Of a stretch of DNA of 64,000 nucleotides, positions 31,682 through 40,327 are shown one piece after another (within the stretch, counting starts at the first letter, position 1; each line of letters begins with the position of its first letter). The notes under the pieces are model-generated. The model was not told where the DNA came from and searched no databases. It worked only from the letters and a program-made list of their open reading frames with translations. The stretch comes from Salinilacustrithrix flava (GTDB lineage Bacteria; Actinomycetota; Acidimicrobiia; Acidimicrobiales; Salinilacustritrichaceae), in the NCBI GenBank assembly GCA_024128875.1, contig JAMYFF010000005.1, positions 62,001-126,000 on the forward strand. Reading direction: 5' to 3'. Position numbers and translations under genes: made by a program.

Positions 31682-33420
31682 CAGCCGTTCCTCGCCGGGA
31701 TGGCGGGGTCGCCGCCGGGGATCTGGCCGGTCTCCCAGCGCTCCCCACTCGTGCCGATGTAGGCGCCCTGCTTGCCGTTGTACGGGGAGATCGCGTTGGT
31801 GTCGAAGTAGATCTCCCGCACATCGTTGGCGGCGGTGCGGTCACCCGGTCCGAACTTCCAGAGACCCACCGGGCCCCGGCGGGCCGGGTAGTTGAACATG
31901 CCGTCGGAGAACGACTGGGGCGTCAGGTTCGGGCCGGCGCCCTGGACGCCGATGGCCAGCATGTACATCTGGTAGTAGATGAGGTCGACCGAGAACGCCG
32001 GCTCCTCGTTGGGTCGCACCGTCTTGAACGCCTCGTAGGCGATGGTCTGGGTCGGCGGCACGAAGTCGGTGAGCGAGGACACGCCGAAGGCCTGGCGGGC
32101 GAAGGCGGGCTCCCACAGCTGGCCGACGATGTCGGTGTCGGTGAGGGCGGTGCCGGCGATGATGAACTCGGGGTAGTACTGCTCCCGGTTGGCCACGCCG
32201 GACAGGAACACCGGCAGCACCGGGTCGCAGCCGCAGACCACGGTGGTGACGCCCTCGTTCTTCAGCTTGGGGATGATGTTGTTGGCCTGGCTCGACATGG
32301 TGGACAGGTCGAGCTGGTACTTCACGTTGAGGCCCGGGTCGTTGCCGGCCTCCTCGGTGATGCGGCGGGAGTTGTTCACCGACTCCTGGTACCAGGAGTT
32401 CTCCGGCGCGATGGTGGCGAACTTGCGGGGCTGACCCTGCAGGTTGCCGGCGGCGAAGGCCGCTGGCTTGCCGTGGAGGCGCTTGTTGGCGTACTCGGCG
32501 GCCAGCTCGGACACCCGGGTGCCGTCGGTGGCGAGGGACCAGGCGAAGGGCGCCCGCTGCTCGTGCCACTCACGGGACAGATAGGGGGTGCCGAACCCGA
32601 TCACGCCTCGGGAGGCGAGGGCACCGGCGTAGGGCTCCGACGTGGCGGACAGGTCGGCGAAAGATCCGATCTCCTCGGCCACCTTGGTGGCGTCAGCCTC
32701 GGCCCGGTCGCGGCCCTTGCCGAGCAGCTCGTTCGTGTTGGAGCCCTGCCCGTCGTAGAACTGGACCTTGATCTCGCGGCCGTAGAACTCGAAGCGCTGG
32801 TTGAAGTACTCGGCGAAGGCCGTGATGGTGTTCTGGATCGTCTCCGGGGTGTCGGACAGGCTGGCGCCGGCGAGCTCGGCCAGCGTCTGCTGGAAGCCCT
32901 TCTCGCCGCCGAGCACCCGGTAGGACACGAGGATGGTGTCCCCGGTGACGCCCTTGGTGGTGCCCCCGCCGTTGTTGCCCCCGGCCCAGGCCACGCAGGG
33001 CGGGCTGTAGGGGTCGCCGGGGATCTGCTCCTGGCGGTCGGGGCAGGCCTGGACCCCCTCGATGGGGGCGATGCCGCTGCCCGCGCCGTCGCTGGCGACG
33101 CCGCCGGCGTCACCCCCGCCGCCACCACCGGCGGCAGCCGGGTCGGCGCCACCCTGGGTGCCCGGCGTGGTGCTCGGCGTGCCGGGGGCGGTGGACCCCG
33201 TCGTGGCGCCGTCGTTGCTCTGGGCGCCGAACCCCTGGCCGGCGGCGGGAGCGCCGCTGCCGCCGCTCGAGACCTGCTGGTTCGGGACCGTGGTGGGCAC
33301 CACCATGGCCATCAGGACGAGCATGGCGGCGAAGACCGCCAGCGGGCCGTAGCCCCGCAGGATGCGACGGTTGACGGGGAAGGACCCCTGTGGCGTGGGT
33401 TGCGGGGTGGGCGCGGACAT
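31681..33420 (-). CDS. Membrane-anchored substrate-binding protein of the Liv-type transporter
   Basis: The 579-residue protein has an N-terminal helix (LAVFAAMLVLMAMVVP), then a long Gly/Ala/Thr/Pro linker (about 50-120) and a periplasmic-binding-protein fold of the LivK/Peripla_BP_6 type (VTGDTILVSYRVLGGEKGF through the C-terminus). It lacks a lipobox and is larger than normal LivK, so it is probably tethered by its uncleaved helix. The ligand cannot be read; amino acids, amides or urea are all possible. The ATG at 33420 overlaps the stop of the secreted protein gene. Confidence 0.88.
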   Translation of the reverse strand: MSAPTPQPTPQGSFPVNRRILRGYGPLAVFAAMLVLMAMVVPTTVPNQQVSSGGSGAPAAGQGFGAQSNDGATTGSTAPGTPSTTPGTQGGADPAAAGGGGGGDAGGVASDGAGSGIAPIEGVQACPDRQEQIPGDPYSPPCVAWAGGNNGGGTTKGVTGDTILVSYRVLGGEKGFQQTLAELAGASLSDTPETIQNTITAFAEYFNQRFEFYGREIKVQFYDGQGSNTNELLGKGRDRAEADATKVAEEIGSFADLSATSEPYAGALASRGVIGFGTPYLSREWHEQRAPFAWSLATDGTRVSELAAEYANKRLHGKPAAFAAGNLQGQPRKFATIAPENSWYQESVNNSRRITEEAGNDPGLNVKYQLDLSTMSSQANNIIPKLKNEGVTTVVCGCDPVLPVFLSGVANREQYYPEFIIAGTALTDTDIVGQLWEPAFARQAFGVSSLTDFVPPTQTIAYEAFKTVRPNEEPAFSVDLIYYQMYMLAIGVQGAGPNLTPQSFSDGMFNYPARRGPVGLWKFGPGDRTAANDVREIYFDTNAISPYNGKQGAYIGTSGERWETGQIPGGDPAIPARNG

Positions 33421-34814
33421 CAGCTGACCTCCATGAGGGTGGAACGCTGCGCACGACGCATCTGGGAGCGATCGGCGGCGGCGAGTGCAGCGAGGAGTGC
33501 GAGACCGCCGAGGCCGACGCCCGCGAGGGCACCACCTCGGCTGCCGGAGAGCGGTTCGATGTCGGCGATGGCCTGCTCGTCGCCGGCGACCGCGCCCGTG
33601 GTGGCGGCCACGGTGGTCGGAGGCGTCGTGGCCGCGGCGCCGGCGGGGGCCGACGACCCACCGGACAGCGAGGGCGAGCTGGCTCCGCTCGACGACAGCG
33701 ACGGCGAGGAGCCGCCCCCGGAGCTGAGCGGGGGCAGGGACGGCGGCGCACCGAGGGAGCCGAGGAACGAGGTGAACTCGATGTCGTCGGAGGTGGCGGT
33801 GACGCCGCCCAGCTCGAGGCTGAGCGACCCGGCGCCGCTCACGGAGCCGAGGACGAGGTCGAGGATCGTCAGGTAGGCGGCGTTGCTGCAGTCGGCCTCG
33901 ATGATGGCGTCGAAGAGGCTCTCGCGCACCGGCTGGATGGCGTTGAAGACCGGGCCGAGCACCGACTCGCGCGTCGTGCTCGGGATGATGCTGATGCGCA
34001 TGGCGTCGACGAACTGGATGCCGGACTCGGTGCGCACCGTGGGCGGCGTGATGCGGAAGCCGAGGGGCTCGAGCACGGCGTTGGCCTCGGCGAGGGGGGC
34101 GAGCGGGTTCTCCTCGGGGATCGGCAGCGCCTGGCCGGCGACCTCGATGCCCTCGATGGTGAAGGACCCGGTGGACTCCTCGGCGGGTGCCGTCTGGTAG
34201 GCGGCCTCCCACTTCAGGCCCTTGAGCACGACCTGGCCGCCGCCGAGGCTGACGCGGCCGATCTCGGTGACGGCCCGGGCGATGCGCTTGCCGTCGATGA
34301 TGCCGGACTCGGTGCTGCTCTGGCTGGCCCCGATCTGCAGCACGGCGGCCTCGCCGGCGGCGGCGGTGGTGGCCACGGAGCGAGCGAGCGGCTCGGCGGT
34401 GGCGATCACCCGCTTCTCCACGCCGTTCTCGGACTCGACCTGCTCCTGGCCGGCGCCCTCCTCCGTGGAGCGGGCGACGAGGGGCTGGGGCTGGTCCTCC
34501 TTCGGCAGCGTCGGGTCGCCGCCGTCGCAGCCCTCGCCGCCCAGGGTGACGCCGATGACACCGAGGTCGGCGGACCGGGCCTCGGCGATGGCGACGGTGT
34601 TCTGGTGCCCGGCGAGGGACATGCCGTAGGTGATCCCGAAGCTCAGGCGTCCGCTGCGGGGATCGACCTTGATCCCCTGGGCATAGGCGTTGCCGAGGCC
34701 GGGCTCGACGCCCTCCTGGCCGGAGGCGGCGGGCGACGTGGCCAGAAGGCCGCCCATGGCGACCGTCCAGACGGCTCCCATCGCCAGCGTCCGCTTGAAC
34801 GCGTTCAGCTGCAT
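33420..34814 (-). CDS. Uncharacterised secreted, C-terminally anchored protein leading the Liv operon
   Basis: The 464-residue protein is not recognised. It has a signal peptide (MQLNAFKRTLAMGAVWTVAM, cleavage likely after the following Ala-rich stretch), a mostly beta-rich body of about 330 residues, a Ser/Gly/Pro-rich segment, then a membrane helix (GALAGVGLGGLALLAALAAA) and a basic tail. This resembles cell-surface proteins anchored by their C-terminus. It is the first gene of the four-gene operon, so it may capture ligand or support the transporter at the surface. The ATG at 34814 has GGGGTGG 9 nt upstream; a GTG six bases earlier is an alternative. Confidence 0.7.
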   Translation of the reverse strand: MQLNAFKRTLAMGAVWTVAMGGLLATSPAASGQEGVEPGLGNAYAQGIKVDPRSGRLSFGITYGMSLAGHQNTVAIAEARSADLGVIGVTLGGEGCDGGDPTLPKEDQPQPLVARSTEEGAGQEQVESENGVEKRVIATAEPLARSVATTAAAGEAAVLQIGASQSSTESGIIDGKRIARAVTEIGRVSLGGGQVVLKGLKWEAAYQTAPAEESTGSFTIEGIEVAGQALPIPEENPLAPLAEANAVLEPLGFRITPPTVRTESGIQFVDAMRISIIPSTTRESVLGPVFNAIQPVRESLFDAIIEADCSNAAYLTILDLVLGSVSGAGSLSLELGGVTATSDDIEFTSFLGSLGAPPSLPPLSSGGGSSPSLSSSGASSPSLSGGSSAPAGAAATTPPTTVAATTGAVAGDEQAIADIEPLSGSRGGALAGVGLGGLALLAALAAADRSQMRRAQRSTLMEVS

Positions 34815-35007
34815 CTGCACGAACCACCCCGTGTTCGTCTGCGCAGGATCCGACCCCCGTGGCCCGTCCTGCGAACGGTTGTTGTGTTCCGGAACGTTCT
34901 TCGTGACGGGTGGCACTGACTCCTGTCCATCGGTGCAGAAATCTGACCGCCGGTAACCCCTGTGCCGGCCTCGGTCGCGATCAGCGCGGTGTGGGACCAT
35001 TCCTGCC
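34815..35007. promoter_or_regulatory. Divergent promoter region of the Liv operon
   Basis: This 193-bp gap separates the Liv operon (minus) from a small membrane protein gene (plus). GTTCCGGAAC and the overlapping GAACGTTC palindromes near 34886-34901 could be operator half-sites. No clear -10 or -35 pair stands out for the Liv operon. Confidence 0.35.
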
Positions 35008-35304
35008 GTGCCCGATCCCGCTCGCCCCGACCGGAGCGACCCCGTGCTCGAGCGCCGGCGACGCATCGCCGGGCTCGTCCGCACCGGCCAGCGCCTCGGC
35101 TACGGCCTGTTCGGCCTGGCCATCGTGCTCTTCGCCGTCGGCCTCGTCATGGGCTTCGGCGGGGTCGTGACACCGGGGATCGTGGCCGCGATCGTCATCG
35201 GGTCGATCGTGCTCGCGCCGGCGATCGTGTTCGGGTACGCGGTGAAGGCGGCCGAGCGGGAAGATCGCGAGCAGGGCCGCACCACGCTGGGGCGGCCCGA
35301 GTAG
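35008..35304 (+). CDS. Small two-helix membrane protein, unknown function
   Basis: The 98-residue protein has an N-terminal basic, polar region and two membrane helices (LGYGLFGLAIVLFAVGLVMG and GIVAAIVIGSIVLAPAIVF) with a charged C-terminus. It starts with GTG and no Shine-Dalgarno is visible. It has no recognised domain, but similar small proteins are known in related actinobacteria. Confidence 0.65.
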   Translation: MPDPARPDRSDPVLERRRRIAGLVRTGQRLGYGLFGLAIVLFAVGLVMGFGGVVTPGIVAAIVIGSIVLAPAIVFGYAVKAAEREDREQGRTTLGRPE

Positions 35305-35317
35305 GCGAGGGCCGCCG

Positions 35318-35482
35318 CTACCAGCCGCGCTCGCCGGCGCGTGGCGGCAGGATCTGCTGGAAGCGGCGCCGACGGGCCTTCACCGCGAGCAGGTCGGCGG
35401 CGAGCCGGGTCGCCGGCAGGGGACGGATCGGCTGGGCCGGGCGCCGCGTCGTGGCAGCGGGAGCGCGGTTGCGGCTGGGCAC
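35318..35482 (-). CDS. Possible small basic protein
   Basis: A 54-codon reading frame starts with GTG and ends in TAG, convergent with the preceding gene. The product is Arg-rich and ends ARRRRFQQILPPRAGERGW. The frame fits a region otherwise without a gene, but there is no Shine-Dalgarno or family match, so this is tentative. Confidence 0.3.
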   Translation of the reverse strand: MPSRNRAPAATTRRPAQPIRPLPATRLAADLLAVKARRRRFQQILPPRAGERGW

Positions 35483-35596
35483 GACCGAGGGTTCGCCCGG
35501 CCCGCCCCGCACTCCTTCCCCCAGCGTCGAGGAATTCCCGGGACCGCTGCGACGTGGGATGTGCCTCGGCGGCGGCGGCGGTGGTAGCCACGTCCC

Positions 35597-36190
35597 ATGT
35601 CGTCCCGGCTCCCCGCGGCCCGCCGGCGGGAACAGCTCCTGGAGGTGGCCCTCCACGTGTTCGCCGCACGCGGCTTCCACCAGACCTCGATGAACGACGT
35701 GGCCGAGGCCGCGGGCGTGACCAAGCCCGTGCTGTACCAGCACTTCACGTCCAAGCGCGCCCTGTACCTGGAGCTGCTGGAGCTCGTCAGCCTCCGCCTG
35801 ATGGCGGCGATCGACGAGGCGACGAGCGCGGCCGCCGGGCCCCGCGAGCAGGTCGTGCGAGGCCTGCGGGCCTACTTCCGGTTCGTGGTCGACTCCCCCG
35901 ACGAGTACCAGCTGATGTTCGGAGGCGGCACCCGACGGGATGCCGAGTTCGCCCAGGAGGCGGCCCGCCTCGAGCGCAGCATCGCCGAGGTGATCGCCGA
36001 CCTCATCACGGTCGACGGCCTCGCCGAGCACGAGCGGGTCCTGCTCGCCCACGGCATCGTCGGCCTCGCCGAGGGCGCCACGCGCCACTGGCTGGGCGAC
36101 GAACTCGATCTGGACGCGGACGAGATCACCGATCGCGTCGCCGACCTGGCCTGGCGCGGTCTGCGGGGGATCCGCAGCGAGCCCCGGTGA
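35597..36190 (+). CDS. TetR/AcrR-family transcriptional regulator
   Basis: The 197-residue protein has the TetR N-terminal helix-turn-helix (HVFAARGFHQTSMNDVAEAAGVTKPVLYQHFTSK, cited in parts: FAARGFHQTSMNDVAEAA and VTKPVLYQHF) and a helical ligand-binding domain. It leads a four-gene chain, overlapping the TrmH-family gene by 3 bases (GTGA). Ligand and targets are unknown; local autoregulation is usual for the family. Confidence 0.9.
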   Translation: MSSRLPAARRREQLLEVALHVFAARGFHQTSMNDVAEAAGVTKPVLYQHFTSKRALYLELLELVSLRLMAAIDEATSAAAGPREQVVRGLRAYFRFVVDSPDEYQLMFGGGTRRDAEFAQEAARLERSIAEVIADLITVDGLAEHERVLLAHGIVGLAEGATRHWLGDELDLDADEITDRVADLAWRGLRGIRSEPR

Positions 36191-36831
36191 GCGACCCGGG
36201 CGATCCGGGCGGGCCGGACGACGTCGGCGTCGGTCCCCACCCCGAGCCCTGGCCCGACGACCCCCGCCTCGACCCCGAGCTGCTGGCCGCCGGCGACCGG
36301 CGCAACGTGGTCGACCGCTACCGGTACTGGCGCCTCGAGGCCATCGTCGCCGACCTCGACCAGCGGCGGCACCCGTTCCACGTGGCAGTGGAGAACCTCC
36401 AGCACGACCTGAACATCGGCACCGTCGTCCGCAACGCCAACGCGTTCCTCGCCGAGGCCGTGCACATCGTCGGGCGGCGCCGGTGGAACCGACGGGGCGC
36501 GATGGTCACCGACCGCTACCAGCACGTCCAGCACCACCCCGACGTGGACGCCCTCGGCGAGTGGGCCGCCGGGCGCGACCTGCCCGTCGTGGGCATCGAC
36601 AACCTGCCCGGCAGCGTGCCGCTCGAGCAGGTGGCGCTCCCCCGGCGGTGCGTGCTGCTCTTCGGCCAGGAGGGCCCGGGCCTGTCGGACGCGGCCCGCG
36701 AGCGCCTCGACCTGGTGTGCTCCATCGCCATGTTCGGCTCCACCCGGTCGATCAACGCCGGTGTCGCCTCGGGCATCGCGATGCACGCCTGGATCCGGCA
36801 GCACGCGCTCGGCGAGGATGCCCGGCCATGA
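36187..36831 (+). CDS. TrmH/SpoU-family RNA 2'-O-methyltransferase
   Basis: The 214-residue protein has the SPOUT knot motifs: motif 1 LNIGTVVRNANAFLAEAVHIVG, quoted here by its core IGTVVRNANAF; motif 2 LLFGQEGPGLSD; and motif 3 FGSTRSINAGVASGIAMHAW. It should methylate the 2'-OH of a tRNA or rRNA nucleotide with SAM. The usual motif 3 Asn is in SINAG. The N-terminus is Pro/Asp-rich. It starts with GTG overlapping the TetR stop and overlaps the cyclase gene start by 4 bases. Confidence 0.88.
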   Translation: MSDPGDPGGPDDVGVGPHPEPWPDDPRLDPELLAAGDRRNVVDRYRYWRLEAIVADLDQRRHPFHVAVENLQHDLNIGTVVRNANAFLAEAVHIVGRRRWNRRGAMVTDRYQHVQHHPDVDALGEWAAGRDLPVVGIDNLPGSVPLEQVALPRRCVLLFGQEGPGLSDAARERLDLVCSIAMFGSTRSINAGVASGIAMHAWIRQHALGEDARP

Positions 36832-37751
36832 CGGTGCCACCCATGACCACCGCGGACGTCGACGTGCTGCGGACCCGCCTGTCGAACTGGGACCGGTGGG
36901 GCGCGGAGGACCAGCTGGGGGCGCTGAACCACATCCGCACCGAGCACCGCGCCGCCGCAGCGGCCACCGTGCGGCGGGGTCGTACCGTGTCCTGCGCCCG
37001 GCCCCTGCCGACCCTCCCGGCACCGGAGAACCCGTCGCCCGCCGAGCACCACATGATCGGCACCCACACCGAGGGCTACGGCGCCGACTGGATCGGCGTC
37101 GCGTCCCACGGGTACGCCACCAGCCACCTCGACGCGCTCTGCCACATCTTCTGGGACGGCCGGACCTACAACGGCCACCCCACCGAGGTCGTCACGGCCC
37201 ACGGGGCCGAGCAGCTCGGCGTGCACCACCTGCGCGACGGCGTCGTCGGTCGGGGCGTGCTCCTCGACATCCCGCCGGTCCGGGGGGTCGAGGCCCTCGA
37301 GCCGGGCACCGCGATCACGGTGGAGGACCTGGAGGCCGCGGAGGCCCGAGCCGGGCTCACCGTCGGCACCGGCGACATCCTGCTCGTGCGCACGGGCCGC
37401 TGGACCTGGCACCGCGAGCACGGCCCCTGGGACCCGCGCCAGCAGCTCGCCGGGCTCCACGCATCGTGCCTGCCGTGGCTGCACGAGCGCGAGGTGGCGA
37501 TGCTGGGCTCCGACGGGGTCAGCGACGTCCACCCGTCCCACGTCGAGCCCACCGACGGCGTCCCGACCCGGTTGCCGGTCCACACCGTCGGCATCGTGGC
37601 GATGGGACTGCACCTGCTCGACAACCTCGACCTCGAAGACCTCGCCGCCGCCTGCACCGAGGAGGGGCGATGGGCGTTCCTGCTCACCGTGGCCCCGCTC
37701 ATCGTCGTCGGAGGCACGACGTCGCCCGTCAACCCGATCGCCGTCCTGTAG
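36828..37751 (+). CDS. Cyclase-family (kynurenine-formamidase-like) hydrolase
   Basis: The 307-residue protein belongs to the COG1878/PF04199 cyclase family of metal-dependent amidases. The usual metal motif HxGTHxDxPxH reads YATSHLDALCH here. So the His, Asp and final His remain, but the first His is Tyr and GT is TS, as in a divergent subgroup that also has DALCH. Substrate is unknown. It is third in the TetR-TrmH-cyclase-YaaA chain and its stop shares a base with the next start. Confidence 0.8.
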   Translation: MTVPPMTTADVDVLRTRLSNWDRWGAEDQLGALNHIRTEHRAAAAATVRRGRTVSCARPLPTLPAPENPSPAEHHMIGTHTEGYGADWIGVASHGYATSHLDALCHIFWDGRTYNGHPTEVVTAHGAEQLGVHHLRDGVVGRGVLLDIPPVRGVEALEPGTAITVEDLEAAEARAGLTVGTGDILLVRTGRWTWHREHGPWDPRQQLAGLHASCLPWLHEREVAMLGSDGVSDVHPSHVEPTDGVPTRLPVHTVGIVAMGLHLLDNLDLEDLAAACTEEGRWAFLLTVAPLIVVGGTTSPVNPIAVL

Positions 37752-38521
37752 TGCTCATCCTCCTGCCGCCCTCCGAGGGCAAGGCCGTCGGCTCCCGGGG
37801 CGCACCGCTGGACCTCGACCGGCTCTCCTTCCCCGGGCTCACCGGCACCCGACGGCGGGTGCTCGACGCCCTGGTCGCCGCCTCAGGACAGGCCGACGCC
37901 CTGGCCGTGCTCGGCGCGCCGAAGGGCGCCGCCGACCGGGTCGCGGCCAACACCGAGCTGTGGACGGCCCCGACGCTGCGGGTCGCCGACCTCTACACCG
38001 GCGTGCTCTACGACGCCCTGGACCTGGGGACGCTCGATCCGGCCGCCAAGCGGCGCGCCACCCGCCGCCTGGTCGTCGTCTCCGCCCTGTTCGGCGCCCT
38101 CCACCCGAACGACCGGGTCCCGTCGTACCGGCTGTCGATGGGCGTCGACCTCCCCGGGGTGGGTCCCCTGGCCCGGGCGTGGCGGGAGCCGCTGGGCGAG
38201 GTGCTCCCGGGAGCTGCGGGGCGGGGCGTGGTGGTGGACCTGCGCTCGTCCACCTACGCCGCGGCCTGGAAGCCGACCGGGGCCCTCGCCGAGCGGACGG
38301 CGGCCGTCCACGTCGTGCGGGACAGCCCCGGCGGGCGCACGGCGGTGAGCCACATGGCCAAGCACTCGCGGGGTCTCGTCGCCCGGGAGCTGCTGGCCTC
38401 CGGCGCCGACCCGCACACGCCCGACGAGCTGGTCGAGGCCCTCGGGTCGGCGTTCGCCGTCAGCATCGACGAGGCGAGGCCCGGTCGACCCCGCCGGCTC
38501 GAGGTCGTCGAGCCCGGCTGA
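37751..38521 (+). CDS. yaaA: YaaA family peroxide-stress protein (DUF328)
   Basis: The 256-residue protein starts VLILLPPSEGK, the family hallmark, and has ALYTGVLYDAL-like and SALFGALHPNDRVPSYRLSMG segments. E. coli YaaA lowers intracellular free iron during peroxide stress and binds DNA with a helix-hairpin-helix fold. It starts with GTG overlapping the cyclase stop by one base (TAGTG), so it is the last gene of the four-gene chain. Confidence 0.88.
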   Translation: MLILLPPSEGKAVGSRGAPLDLDRLSFPGLTGTRRRVLDALVAASGQADALAVLGAPKGAADRVAANTELWTAPTLRVADLYTGVLYDALDLGTLDPAAKRRATRRLVVVSALFGALHPNDRVPSYRLSMGVDLPGVGPLARAWREPLGEVLPGAAGRGVVVDLRSSTYAAAWKPTGALAERTAAVHVVRDSPGGRTAVSHMAKHSRGLVARELLASGADPHTPDELVEALGSAFAVSIDEARPGRPRRLEVVEPG

Positions 38522-38604
38522 CCCCCCCGCTTCCGGGCCGCGGTGCACGCCTCGGTGGCGGGTGTCGCATCCCGGTTCCGGGGATCGGCTGGTAGGAAGA
38601 CCCG

Positions 38605-40320
38605 GTGGACGGAGTCGACACGGTGCCGCCGATGGATGCCCGCCAGCGGGAGCAGGACCTCGCCCGCATGCGCGACGAGATCTTCGACATCGTCGTGATC
38701 GGCGGCGGCGTCACGGGTGCGGGCGTGGCGCTCGATGCCGCGACCCGGGGCCTGTCGGTCGCCCTCGTCGAGCAGCGCGACTTCGCCGCGGGCACGTCGA
38801 GCCGGTCGTCCAAGCTCTTCCACGGCGGCCTCCGCTACCTCGAGCAGCTCGAGCTCGGCCTGGTGACCGAGGCGCTCCACGAGCGGAACCTCATGCTCAA
38901 CCGGCTGTGCCCGCACCTGGCCCGACCCGTGACGTTCCTGTACCCGCTCACCCACCGGGTCTGGGAGCGGGCCTACGTCGGTGCCGGCATCGCCCTGTAC
39001 GACGCGCTCGCCGCGTTCGGGTCCAACCCGCTCCCCCGCCACCGGCACCTGTCGAAGCGGGCGGCCCGGCGACTGGTCCCGTCGCTGCGCGACGACGTGC
39101 TCACCGGCGCCATCACCTACTCCGACGCCCAGGTCGACGACGCCCGGCACACCATGAGCCTGGTGCGAACCGCCCACCACCACGGCGCCGCGGTGGCCGC
39201 GTCGGTGCAGGTGGTCGACCTCCTGCGCGAGGGCGGGCGCGTCACCGGCGTCCGGGCGCGCGACGTCGAGACGAACGACGAGCTCGACATCCGCGGCCGC
39301 CAGACGGTCAACGCCACCGGCGTGTGGACCGATGAGATCCAGGACATGGCCGGTGGCGCCACCCTGCGGGTGCGGGCATCGAAGGGCGTGCACCTCGTCG
39401 TGCCCCGCGACCGCATCGACGCCGGCGCCGGGCTGATCTGCCGCACCCCCACGTCGGTGCTGTTCGTGATCCCGTGGGGGGACTTCTGGCTGGTCGGCAC
39501 CACCGACACCGACTGGAACCTCGACCTGGCCCGGCCGGCGGCCAGCGCGGCGGACCTGGACTACCTGCTCGGGCAGGTCAACCGGTGGCTGCGCCCAGCC
39601 CTCACGCACGCCGACATCGTCGGCGTGTACGCCGGCCTGCGTCCGCTGCTGCACGGGGAGTCGGACAGCACGTCCAAGCTCAGCCGGGAGCACGCCGTCA
39701 CCACCGTCGCCCCGGGGCTGCTGTCCGTGGCCGGTGGCAAGTACACGACCTACCGGGTGATGGCGGCCGACGCCGTCGATGCCGCGGTGGCCGCCATGGG
39801 GGTCGACGCCCCGGCCTCGTGCACGGAGTCGGTGCCGCTGGTGGGCGCCACCGGGTACGAGGCGATGCGCAACCGCCGGGAGCAGCTCGCGGCGGAGTCA
39901 GGGCTCCCCGTCGAACGGATCGATCGCCTGCTCGGGCGCTACGGCTCCGAGCTCCCGGTGCTGCTCGAGCTGCTCCGCACCGACCCGGCCATGGCCGAGT
40001 GCCTGCCCGGCACCGACGACTACCTCGCGGCCGAAGCGCGCTTCGCCGTGGACCACGAGGGCGCGCTGCACCTCGACGACGTGCTGACCCGTCGCACCCG
40101 CCTGTCCATCGAATCGCCCGACCGGGGCGTCAGCGCGGCGCGCGTGGTCGCCGGGATCATGGCCGATGTGCTCGGCTGGGACGAGGCAACCGTGGCCCGC
40201 GAGATCGACAGCTACGACAAGCGCGTCGAGGCCGAGCGGCAGAGCCAGCAGGCCGTCGACGACCACACCGCGGATGCCAGGCGGCTGGGCGCCGAGGACG
40301 TCCGCGGCACCCTGGGCTGA
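38605..40320 (+). CDS. glpD: Glycerol-3-phosphate dehydrogenase, FAD-dependent
   Basis: The 571-residue protein has the FAD-binding GGGVTGAG at 33-40, then DFAAGTSSRSSKLFHGGLRY and GIYAGLRPLLHGE-type segments, and the GlpD C-terminal domain. It oxidises glycerol 3-phosphate to DHAP at the membrane and passes electrons to quinones. The length is full. TAGGAA lies 6 nt before the GTG, so the message may be leaderless. The neighbours (infC convergent, YaaA upstream) do not form a glycerol operon. Confidence 0.93.
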   Translation: MDGVDTVPPMDARQREQDLARMRDEIFDIVVIGGGVTGAGVALDAATRGLSVALVEQRDFAAGTSSRSSKLFHGGLRYLEQLELGLVTEALHERNLMLNRLCPHLARPVTFLYPLTHRVWERAYVGAGIALYDALAAFGSNPLPRHRHLSKRAARRLVPSLRDDVLTGAITYSDAQVDDARHTMSLVRTAHHHGAAVAASVQVVDLLREGGRVTGVRARDVETNDELDIRGRQTVNATGVWTDEIQDMAGGATLRVRASKGVHLVVPRDRIDAGAGLICRTPTSVLFVIPWGDFWLVGTTDTDWNLDLARPAASAADLDYLLGQVNRWLRPALTHADIVGVYAGLRPLLHGESDSTSKLSREHAVTTVAPGLLSVAGGKYTTYRVMAADAVDAAVAAMGVDAPASCTESVPLVGATGYEAMRNRREQLAAESGLPVERIDRLLGRYGSELPVLLELLRTDPAMAECLPGTDDYLAAEARFAVDHEGALHLDDVLTRRTRLSIESPDRGVSAARVVAGIMADVLGWDEATVAREIDSYDKRVEAERQSQQAVDDHTADARRLGAEDVRGTLG

Positions 40321-40327
40321 GCCCGAC

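Noticed and set aside
27714..31844. Single 1376-residue ORF covering ATPase and permease
   Set aside because: The upstream part is in a frame shadowing the permease; the ATPase starts at 29489, and the permease is read in another frame.
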